Assembly (NCBI GenBank): GCA_003444615.1 | Contig: DLUN01000053.1 | Span: 1,815 to 8,677, forward strand | Direction: 5' to 3' | Length of the DNA stretch: 6,863 bases | From: Syntrophomonas sp. | GTDB lineage: Bacteria > Bacillota > Syntrophomonadia > Syntrophomonadales > Syntrophomonadaceae | Shown here: positions 1 through 6,587 of the stretch, in pieces | Numbering within the stretch: position 1 is the stretch's first letter | Layout: the number at the start of each line of letters is the position of its first letter | The notes under the pieces: generated by a model | Told to the model about the DNA's origin: nothing | What the model saw: only the letters and a program-made list of their open reading frames with translations | Database searches by the model: none | Program-made: the position numbers and the translations under genes

Positions 1-827
<827 letters not shown>

Positions 828-836
828 TTAATTAGC

Positions 837-2384
837 TCAGGTTGCTAAATCCAATAAGGACCGTCCGGTCATTTCTGATGGTATATTGATTCCCAGCAGG
901 TCCAGCAAAGTAGGAGCTACATCCCGCAGGGAACCGCCGCTTCTCAGCTGGCAGTGGCGATACTTTTCCGATACCAGAATAAACGGTACCAATTCAGTGG
1001 TATGCGCCGTAAGGGGACTACCGGTAATAGGGCAAACCATCATTTCGCAGTTGCCATGATCCGCAGTCACCAAAACATGACCCTGCCGGTCCAAAACAGC
1101 TTCCACTACCCGGCCCATACACATATCCACTATACTACAGGCTTCCACAGCTGCTTCCAGAACACCGGTGTGCCCAACCATATCAGGATTGGCATAGTTC
1201 ATGATAATGACATCATAATAGTCTCGTTCAATCTCACTGATAACCCGATCGGTAACCTTCACCGCACTCATAGCCGGTTGCAGGTTATAGGTAGCTACTT
1301 TGGGAGAAGGTATTAGGATGCGGTCTTCCCCAGGATTAGGCTCCTCTACACCTCCGTTGAAAAAGAAAGTCACATGAGCGTATTTCTCCGTTTCTGCAAT
1401 ACGCAGCTGTTTCAGTCCATTTTGAGCCAGAACTTCTCCTAAAGTGTTGTCCAAATTCTGGGGGGGGAAAGCTACGGGAACATCCAAGTCAGCGTCATAC
1501 TGGGTCATGCAAACATAGTGAATCTCAGGCCACTTACTGCGCTCAAAACCCTCAAAGTTTGGATCCACCAGGGCCCGGGTTATCTGGCGAGCCCTATCAG
1601 CCCGGAAGTTGAAAAATATCATGCTGTCCCCATCCTGTATAGTTCCCCGGGGTTCGCCCTGTTCATCAACAATTACCACCGGTTCCACGAACTCATCAGT
1701 AATACGGTTTTCGTAGCTGCTCTCTACGGCGGCCATAGCACTGGGGGCTTTTTTCCCTACGCCCAATACCATGGCATCATAGCTGGCTTGCACCCGGTCC
1801 CAGCGCCGATCCCGGTCCATGCCGTAAAAACGGCCGGATATGGTGGCAAATTCCCCTAGCTGCAGTTTATTCATAGTTTCCTGCAGCTGCTGAATATACT
1901 GGAGAGCACTGCGGGGAGCCACATCACGTCCGTCCAGGTAGGCATGAATATATACCCGCTCTACCTGATGACGGCGGCACAACTCTAATAAGCCCCTAAC
2001 ATGCTCTATATGGCTGTGTACTCCGCCATCGGACAATAAGCCCATGAGATGGACTGCGCCCTTATGATTTTGAGCGGACTCCAGAGCTTCCAATAATGCC
2101 GAATTGGTGAAAAAAGAGCCTTCCTTAATAGCCTTGCTTATGCGGGTTACCTCCTGAAACACAATCCGTCCGGAGCCCATATTCAAGTGGCCTACTTCCG
2201 AATTGCCCATCTGTCCCTGGGGCAGTCCCACCTCTTCGCCAGAACAAATCAGTTCCGTGTAGGGAAACGTACGGACCAGTTCATCATAATTATAAGGATT
2301 ACACAAGGTTATAGCATTGTCGGGAGCAGGGGGGCGCACTCCCCATCCGTCCAGGACCATTAATACGGTTGGTTTTTTAGACAT
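837..2384 (-). CDS. gpmI: 2,3-bisphosphoglycerate-independent phosphoglycerate mutase
   Basis: This cytosolic Mn-dependent enzyme interconverts 3- and 2-phosphoglycerate through a phosphoserine intermediate and belongs to the alkaline phosphatase superfamily. The protein has 515 residues, the normal family length (about 510). Metal and catalytic residues are all visible: Asp12 (VLDGWG), the nucleophile Ser62 (GNSEVGH), His123 (GGVHSH), Asp151 and Arg153 (DGRD), Asp401 and His405 (NPDMVGH), Asp442 and His443 (ADHGN), and His461 (AHTTE). The transferase domain forms the middle (about residues 80-310) between the two phosphatase-like halves. I chose the ATG at 2384. A TTG at 2402 would add six residues (MRGLLP) that do not look like the family N-terminus, and a GAGGT site sits 9 nt before the ATG. 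The start overlaps the last 8 bp of tpiA, implying translational coupling. An 8-base C run (1460-1467) lies within the gene. Confidence 0.98.
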   Translation of the reverse strand: MSKKPTVLMVLDGWGVRPPAPDNAITLCNPYNYDELVRTFPYTELICSGEEVGLPQGQMGNSEVGHLNMGSGRIVFQEVTRISKAIKEGSFFTNSALLEALESAQNHKGAVHLMGLLSDGGVHSHIEHVRGLLELCRRHQVERVYIHAYLDGRDVAPRSALQYIQQLQETMNKLQLGEFATISGRFYGMDRDRRWDRVQASYDAMVLGVGKKAPSAMAAVESSYENRITDEFVEPVVIVDEQGEPRGTIQDGDSMIFFNFRADRARQITRALVDPNFEGFERSKWPEIHYVCMTQYDADLDVPVAFPPQNLDNTLGEVLAQNGLKQLRIAETEKYAHVTFFFNGGVEEPNPGEDRILIPSPKVATYNLQPAMSAVKVTDRVISEIERDYYDVIIMNYANPDMVGHTGVLEAAVEACSIVDMCMGRVVEAVLDRQGHVLVTADHGNCEMMVCPITGSPLTAHTTELVPFILVSEKYRHCQLRSGGSLRDVAPTLLDLLGINIPSEMTGRSLLDLAT

Positions 2385-3135
2385 TGGCAATAGACCTCGC
2401 AATGGTAATAAAAGAATTTACATCCAGGCTGGCGCCTCCTATCAAAGCGCCATCGATATCTTTTTCGGCCATGAATTCAGTTATATTGTCGGGACGCACA
2501 CTGCCTCCATATAGAATAGGAGTCGATGCCGCCCTATCTTCTCCGTAAAGGTTGGTGAGCTGCTCTCTGATAAATGCGATCATTTGCTGAGCATCATCGC
2601 AGGAGGCGTTTACTCCCGTACCAATAGCCCAAACAGGCTCATAGGCAATCACTAATCCGTGGGAAGCCGGTACCAGGTTGTGCAAATCCTGCACCAGTTG
2701 TTCCTTAACCACTTCCCGGGCTAAATTATTTTCTCTTTCCTGTAGAGTTTCCCCCACACAAATGATAGGAATAAGTCCAGCCTGAAATGCGGCGGCCATT
2801 TTCCGGTTGATCACTGCATCAGTTTCCCCTAATACCTGACGTCGTTCGGAATGACCTATAATTACATACCTGCAGCCCAAGTCCCGCAACATGAGAGGGG
2901 ATATTTCTCCTGTATAAGCACCTTGCTCTTCCCAAAAGCAGTTTTGCCCTCCCCAGCTAACGGAAGTATTGCCCATCTGTTCAGCTATTAGATCCAGGTA
3001 AGTATAAGGCGGGCAAATAACTACTTCTGTCCCATGCAGTTGTTCCAGGGCCTGTCTAAGTTCTTGGCAAAACTGCTGGGTCTCGGTGCGGGTTTTATTC
3101 ATTTTCCAATTAGCAACCGCCAGTTTTTTACGCAT
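2377..3135 (-). CDS. tpiA: Triosephosphate isomerase
   Basis: TPI interconverts dihydroxyacetone phosphate and glyceraldehyde-3-phosphate as a cytosolic (beta/alpha)8-barrel dimer. The protein has 252 residues, the normal length. Asn9 and Lys11 (ANWKMN), the electrophile His95 (IIGHSERR) and the base Glu166 (AYEPVWA) are in place, as are the phosphate-binding GGSV (210-213) and GGAS (233-236) turns. The loop-6 N-terminal hinge PVW (167-169) is standard, but the C-terminal hinge, usually KTA, reads Val175-Asn176-Ala177. The ATG at 3135 follows a strong GGAGAGGT ribosome site (3144-3151) by 8 nt. The gene begins 29 bp after pgk, and its last 8 bp overlap gpmI. Function is certain at the family level; the effect of the hinge change is not known. 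Confidence 0.98.
   Translation of the reverse strand: MRKKLAVANWKMNKTRTETQQFCQELRQALEQLHGTEVVICPPYTYLDLIAEQMGNTSVSWGGQNCFWEEQGAYTGEISPLMLRDLGCRYVIIGHSERRQVLGETDAVINRKMAAAFQAGLIPIICVGETLQERENNLAREVVKEQLVQDLHNLVPASHGLVIAYEPVWAIGTGVNASCDDAQQMIAFIREQLTNLYGEDRAASTPILYGGSVRPDNITEFMAEKDIDGALIGGASLDVNSFITIARSIANV
2394..2398 (-). promoter_or_regulatory. Ribosome binding site of gpmI inside the tpiA end
   Basis: GAGGT, within the tpiA codons GCG AGG TCT, lies 9 nt before the ATG at 2384 and decides that start over the TTG at 2402. Because the site is translated as part of tpiA, gpmI translation is probably coupled to tpiA termination. Confidence 0.7.
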
Positions 3136-3164
3136 AATGTTTGACCTCTCCAGTTTGATTTTTC

Positions 3165-4355
3165 CTAATGCAGGGCGCCGGCCCTTTCTACTACCGCTAC
3201 TCCTGGCAGGACGCGTCCTTCCAGAAATTCCAGAGTAGCCCCTCCACCGGTAGAAATATGGGTAATGTTCTTTTCCAGTCCCAGGTTCTGTACAGCAGCG
3301 GCTGAATCACCGCCGCCAATCACACTTACCGCCTGAGAACCCGCTATGGCTCGGGCCACTTCCCAGGTTCCCTGGGCAAACTGATCATACTCATATACTC
3401 CTAAAGGACCATTCCATATTATAGTCCGGGCCTTTTGAACAGCCTCACAGAAGGTTTTAATAGTCTGGGGACCTATATCAGCAATGGTTTTATCAGCTGG
3501 AATGCTGTCAACCGGATAGGTTTCTGCTTCAGCATCGGGGGATATGGCTTCCGCCACTACCACATCAGTGGGCAGCAGTATGGTTACGCCTCGTTCCTGA
3601 GCTTTTTGCAGCAGCTTGGCAGCTTGATCCACCAAATCCGCTTCATGGATAGATTTCCCTATAGCATGGCCTTGGGCTAACAAAAAAGTGTTCCCCATTC
3701 CTCCTGCTATAAGGAGTATATCCATTTTATTAATTAAGTTATCTATAAGACCTATTTTGTCAGCCACTTTAGCCCCACCCAGAATAGCCATGCGGGGCGG
3801 TTCGGGGTGATCCAGCACTTGCCGGAGCATGTTAACTTCCTGCTCCATGAGAAAACCTGCGTAGGCCGGCAGGTAGTCAGCCACTCCCGCCGTAGAAGCA
3901 TGGGCTCGATGGGCTGTGCCAAAAGCATCATTTACATATACATCAGCCAAGTCAGCTAACTGCCGGGCATACTGGGGATCATTCTTTTCTTCTTCTCCAT
4001 GAAAGCGCAGATTTTCCAGCAGTAATATTTCCCCTGGCTGCAGCTTGCTTACCGCTTCCTGTACCGCTGGGCCCACACTGTCAGGTGCCAGGATGACTTT
4101 GTTTTCCTGCAAACTCTGGAGATGAGCAGCTACCGGTTTCATACTGTACTGAGGATTGGGCTGACCTTTGGGCCGGCCCAAATGGCTCATAACGATTAGT
4201 CTGGTTCCCTGATCCAATATATACTTTATGGTAGGCAGAGCCGCTTTCATTTTGCTGTCATCAATAATAGTCCCGTCCTTATTCATGGGAATATTGAAAT
4301 CTACACGCAGCAAAACGGTTTTTCCCTGCAGCTGAATATCTTTTATAGTCTGCAA
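3165..4355 (-). CDS. pgk: Phosphoglycerate kinase (TTG start)
   Basis: Pgk reversibly transfers the acyl phosphate of 1,3-bisphosphoglycerate to ADP, the first ATP-yielding step of glycolysis. The 396-residue length is normal. The N-terminal, 3-phosphoglycerate-binding domain shows RVDFN (17-21), SHLGRP (57-62), Arg117 (ENLRF) and Arg150 (GTAHRAHAS). The C-terminal nucleotide domain shows GGAKVADK (193-200), WNGPLGVYE (314-322), GGGDSAAAV (347-355) and STGGGATLEFLEG (368-380). One residue is unexpected: the conserved arginine of the DDTRIRAALPT motif (Arg36 in E. coli numbering) is Lys35 here, in DDSKMKAALPT. The start is TTG. There is no in-frame ATG before RVDFN, an in-frame stop lies 15 nt upstream of it, the N-terminus matches the family from this codon, and GGGGGTG sits 7 nt before. 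The gene follows gap by 25 bp and precedes tpiA by 29 bp. Confidence 0.97.
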   Translation of the reverse strand: MQTIKDIQLQGKTVLLRVDFNIPMNKDGTIIDDSKMKAALPTIKYILDQGTRLIVMSHLGRPKGQPNPQYSMKPVAAHLQSLQENKVILAPDSVGPAVQEAVSKLQPGEILLLENLRFHGEEEKNDPQYARQLADLADVYVNDAFGTAHRAHASTAGVADYLPAYAGFLMEQEVNMLRQVLDHPEPPRMAILGGAKVADKIGLIDNLINKMDILLIAGGMGNTFLLAQGHAIGKSIHEADLVDQAAKLLQKAQERGVTILLPTDVVVAEAISPDAEAETYPVDSIPADKTIADIGPQTIKTFCEAVQKARTIIWNGPLGVYEYDQFAQGTWEVARAIAGSQAVSVIGGGDSAAAVQNLGLEKNITHISTGGGATLEFLEGRVLPGVAVVERAGALH

Positions 4356-4362
4356 AATGAAG

Positions 4363-4369
4363 CACCCCC
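4363..4369 (-). promoter_or_regulatory. Ribosome binding site that fixes the TTG start of pgk
   Basis: GGGGGTG on the minus strand lies 7 nt upstream of the TTG at 4355. It supports that codon as the start, since no in-frame ATG is available between the upstream stop at 4371-4373 and the conserved RVDFN motif. Confidence 0.75.
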
Positions 4370-4380
4370 ATTAAAATTCC

Positions 4381-5385
4381 TTACAATCCCTGACCCGCAA
4401 TAAAAGAAACCGTATCCACTATGCGGACGGAGTAGGCCCATTCATTATCGTACCAGGCAATAACTTTAGCCATCCGGTCTCCTATGGTCATGGTTAACAG
4501 TCCATCAACAATGGCTGAGTACTCAGAGCCCCGGTAGTCACTGGACACCAATGGTACCTCAGTGTATTGGAGAATACCTTTTAATTTACCTTTACTGGCG
4601 GCGAAAAAGGCGGCATTAATCTGGTCACGACTAGCCCCATGTTCCAGTTCCACAGTTAAATCCAGCAGTGAACCGGTAGGAGTAGGCACCCGCACCGCCA
4701 GGCCATCCAGTTTTCCTTCCAGTTCAGGAATCACCAAACCCAAGGCACTGGCGGCTCCGGTAGTAGTTGGAATAATCGACTGGGCTGCTGCCCGGGCCCG
4801 CCTTAAATCGCTATGCTCCAAGTCCAATATGCGCTGGTCATTGGTATAGGAATGAACGGTATTCATAAATCCTTTGACAATGCCGAACTCTTCCATGAGA
4901 ACCTGGGCCACGGGAGCCAGACAGTTGGTAGTGCAGGAAGCCATAGATATCACCTGGTATTCGGGGCGGTACTTTTGATGGTTAACTCCCATAACCAGTG
5001 TGAAATCTACATCCTTGCCAGGAGCCGTGATAATGACCTTTTTAGCTCCCGCCTGCAGGTGTTTGCTGGCTTTATCCTGGGAACGAAAACGCCCGGTACC
5101 TTCTACTACTATTTGCACCCCCAGCTCTTCCCAGGGCAAGTTTTCCGGATCCTTTTCATTTAAGTAAGGAATCGACCTGCCATCAATGACCAAGTTCTGC
5201 CCATCTACCTCTACCTTGCCGTCATAATGACCATGCAGGGAATCATACTCAAACAGGTGGGCGCTAGCCTTGATACTTCCCAAATCATTAATGGCCACAA
5301 TTTCCACATCATCACGCTGCATGGCAATACGTCCAACCAGTCTGCCGATACGGCCAAACCCGTTAATAGCTATCTTGACCGCCAT
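4381..5385 (-). CDS. gap: Glyceraldehyde-3-phosphate dehydrogenase, NAD-type (GapA-like)
   Basis: This phosphorylating GAPDH converts glyceraldehyde-3-phosphate, NAD+ and phosphate to 1,3-bisphosphoglycerate; it is a cytosolic homotetramer. The protein has 334 residues (normal). The Rossmann motif INGFGRIGR (7-15) is intact, with catalytic Cys151 (ASCTTNCLAP), its partner His178 (NTVHSYT), Arg232 (RVPTPTGS) and Asn314 (WYDNEW). Asp34 (AINDL), which disfavours NADP, is present. At the pair equivalent to Leu187-Pro188 of Geobacillus GAPDH the protein has Leu189-Glu190, so NAD is the likely cofactor. Met148 replaces the frequent Asn in S-N-A-S-C, and NEWAYSVR replaces the usual NEWGYSNR. The ATG at 5385 is only 4 nt beyond the cggR stop, and its ribosome site (AAAGGG) lies in the last cggR codons, implying coupling. 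GapA rather than GapB fits both the cggR context and the cofactor residues. Confidence 0.98.
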   Translation of the reverse strand: MAVKIAINGFGRIGRLVGRIAMQRDDVEIVAINDLGSIKASAHLFEYDSLHGHYDGKVEVDGQNLVIDGRSIPYLNEKDPENLPWEELGVQIVVEGTGRFRSQDKASKHLQAGAKKVIITAPGKDVDFTLVMGVNHQKYRPEYQVISMASCTTNCLAPVAQVLMEEFGIVKGFMNTVHSYTNDQRILDLEHSDLRRARAAAQSIIPTTTGAASALGLVIPELEGKLDGLAVRVPTPTGSLLDLTVELEHGASRDQINAAFFAASKGKLKGILQYTEVPLVSSDYRGSEYSAIVDGLLTMTIGDRMAKVIAWYDNEWAYSVRIVDTVSFIAGQGL

Positions 5386-5389
5386 ACCA

Positions 5390-6421
5390 TCACCCTTTCT
5401 TATTATTGCTTAAAATTTTTAGAGCGGCGCCTTCATCTGTAATTAAAACAGTGGTGCGGCAGCCATTTAATACCGCTCGAATGGCCTCACCTTTATGACT
5501 TCCACCTGCCACAGCCACAATCTCAGGAATTTTCGCGAGATCAGACTGTTCCAGGCCAATACCAGCCACTTCAAAAACTATTTTGCCCGCTTTATCGAAA
5601 TAATATCGCAAGGCTTCTCCCACTGCCCCGCTTTCTCGCAGCTGTTCCAGCTCAGCGGAGGTAAAATTGCGACGACTAGCCATTTCCAAAGCTGAACCAA
5701 TACCGTGCACCAAAATATCACTGGACTTTATAGTCTGAATAATCCCATGCACATGGCTGTCTTGAAGGAGCACTTGGGCGGTGCTTTCCTCCAGGTTATC
5801 AGGTATATGCAAAAGCCGGTACTGGGCTCCCAGGCTATTGGCAATACGGGCCGCAATTGTTCCTGCCTGCTGCTCCATCTCTTCACCTAAACCACCCCGG
5901 GCGGGAACCACCAATACGTTTTCCATAACCGACCCATGGTCCATAGCCGCAGCCATCTCCGCTAAGGTAGTGCCTCCCGTAACAGCCAAAATACAGCCCG
6001 GTTTGAGAATACGCTGCAGATAACGGGCCGCTGCCGCTCCCAGGTCCTTTTTAACCAGTTGATTTTGGGTACAATCGCCGGGAACCACCACCACTTCGAC
6101 GAGGTTAAACATATTCTTAATTTCGTAAGCTAATGTTTGGGTACGGTATAAGAAAGGGATATACTGATCTATTTCTCTTAATAATGACTGGCCATAAGAG
6201 GTGAGAAAAATGCCAGCGGCAGTAGTATATAATGCTCCTTTGGTACGCAGAGTTTCCACTTCACTGCGCACCGTTCGCTCCGGATAACCCAGTGATTTAC
6301 TTATCTGACGTCTCCCTATTGGTTCTTGGTAAAAAACCTGGCGCAGTATTTGATAGCGAACAATCATCAGCTCCAGCGCTTCAGGGGCGAAACGTTCCAT
6401 CAGACTAAAAAGCTGGTCCAT
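5390..6421 (-). CDS. cggR: Central glycolytic genes regulator CggR (SorC/DeoR family repressor)
   Basis: CggR represses its own glycolytic operon and is relieved by fructose-1,6-bisphosphate. The protein has 343 residues; from memory the B. subtilis protein has about 340. The N-terminal winged helix includes EPIGRRQISKSLGYPERTVR (33-52), very close to the Bacillus helix-turn-helix. The rest is a SorC-type sugar-binding domain with VTGGTT (147-152), VPARGGLGE (172-180), LVHGIG (237-242), AVGEA (266-270) and AVAGGSHKGEAI (303-314). The residues reported to contact the bisphosphate in Bacillus CggR are here at the same numbers: Thr151, Thr152, Arg175, Glu269 and Lys310. The ATG at 6421 has a GAGAGG site (6430-6435) 8 nt upstream. 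It is the first gene of the operon, behind the promoter near 6521 and a matching operator at 6441-6477, so autorepression is expected. Confidence 0.97.
   Translation of the reverse strand: MDQLFSLMERFAPEALELMIVRYQILRQVFYQEPIGRRQISKSLGYPERTVRSEVETLRTKGALYTTAAGIFLTSYGQSLLREIDQYIPFLYRTQTLAYEIKNMFNLVEVVVVPGDCTQNQLVKKDLGAAAARYLQRILKPGCILAVTGGTTLAEMAAAMDHGSVMENVLVVPARGGLGEEMEQQAGTIAARIANSLGAQYRLLHIPDNLEESTAQVLLQDSHVHGIIQTIKSSDILVHGIGSALEMASRRNFTSAELEQLRESGAVGEALRYYFDKAGKIVFEVAGIGLEQSDLAKIPEIVAVAGGSHKGEAIRAVLNGCRTTVLITDEGAALKILSNNKKG
5391..5398 (-). promoter_or_regulatory. Ribosome binding site of gap overlapping the cggR stop
   Basis: AAAGGGTG on the minus strand overlaps the final lysine and glycine codons and the TGA of cggR, with 7 nt between GGG and the gap ATG. 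Ribosomes finishing cggR cover this site, so the two genes are likely coupled. Confidence 0.7.
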
Positions 6422-6440
6422 AATAACTGCCTCTCACCAA

Positions 6441-6477
6441 CGGGACATAAATTTGATATAGGGGCAAAACTGTCCCG
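6441..6477 (-). promoter_or_regulatory. cggR operator: Candidate CggR operator in the 5' leader
   Basis: The outer arms CGGGACA and TGTCCCG form a perfect 7-bp inverted repeat (6441-6447 and 6471-6477) separated by 23 bp. On the minus strand the first arm is followed by TTGCCCC, giving an imperfect inner palindrome GGGRCA-N4-TGYCCC (6461-6476). From memory, the Bacillus operator is two tandem copies of CGGGAC-N6-TGTCC. The element shares the arms but not the exact spacing. It lies between the promoter and the cggR start, some 37-73 nt into the transcript, where bound CggR could act as a roadblock. Its match to cggR next door makes the assignment likely. Confidence 0.75.
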
Positions 6478-6499
6478 CCGAGATAATATTCAAACACAA

Positions 6500-6513
6500 T
6501 TAAGCGGTTAAGC
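6500..6513. repeat. Tandem TTAAGC repeat at the transcription start
   Basis: TTAAGC occurs twice (6500-6505 and 6508-6513) with an 8-bp period, directly at the predicted transcription start near 6514. The junction contains AAGCGGTTA (6503-6511), which reappears with one change as AAACGGTTA at 6563-6571, exactly 60 bp away on the other side of the -10. Function is unknown. Confidence 0.4.
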
Positions 6514-6520
6514 CTTATTT

Positions 6521-6549
6521 ATTATAGCACAAATGTATAATTTTTGATA
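6521..6549 (-). promoter_or_regulatory. Predicted sigma-A promoter of the cggR-glycolysis operon (extended -10)
   Basis: On the minus strand a perfect TATAAT (6521-6526) is preceded by TGC (6527-6529), forming an extended -10 element. The -35 region at about 17 bp spacing (near TATCAA, 6544-6549) is a poor match to TTGACA, which an extended -10 can compensate for. Transcription would start near 6514, giving a leader of about 93 nt before cggR that contains the operator. No competing promoter was seen in the operon's short intergenic gaps. Confidence 0.75.
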
Positions 6550-6552
6550 CAT
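6533..6552. repeat. Short inverted repeat over the -35 region
   Basis: ATGTAT (6533-6538) and ATACAT (6547-6552) are a perfect 6-bp inverted repeat with an 8-bp AT-rich spacer. It begins 6 bp upstream of the -10 hexamer and covers the position of the weak -35. It could be the site of an unidentified regulator, or chance in AT-rich promoter DNA. Confidence 0.4.
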
Positions 6553-6559
6553 ATAAAAC

Positions 6560-6573
6560 TGGAAACGGTTATC
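6560..6573 (+). promoter_or_regulatory. Possible cre-like (CcpA) site upstream of the promoter
   Basis: TGGAAACGGTTATC matches the catabolite-responsive consensus TGWAANCGNTNWCA at 11 of 14 positions, counting N as a match, including the central CG and the TGNAANCG core. The failures are W3 and the last two bases. It lies roughly 50 bp upstream of the predicted start, in an activating-type position. The right half is weak, so this is only a candidate. Confidence 0.25.
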
Positions 6574-6587
6574 TATTTTGTTCAATG

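Noticed and set aside
954..1316. Plus-strand open frames opposite gpmI, gap, pgk and cggR (for example 954-1316, 1518-1859, 4562-4849, 4813-5163)
   Set aside because: They lie antisense to clearly identified genes, show no recognisable family motifs, and are explained by the codon structure of the true genes.
2385..2402. TTG at 2402 as the start of gpmI
   Set aside because: The six added residues do not resemble the family N-terminus, the ATG at 2384 has a well-spaced GAGGT site, and GpmI proteins start just before the VLDGWG motif.
5393..5450. Stem-loop at the cggR-gap junction like the Bacillus mRNA processing site
   Set aside because: Only very short dyads (CTGT/ACAG, GGCGCC) are present, with nothing stable enough to call.
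6422..6587. A sigma-54 (-24/-12) promoter before cggR, suggested by rpoN next door
   Set aside because: I found no minus-strand TGGCAC-N5-TTGC-like element with the required GG/GC spacing in this region.
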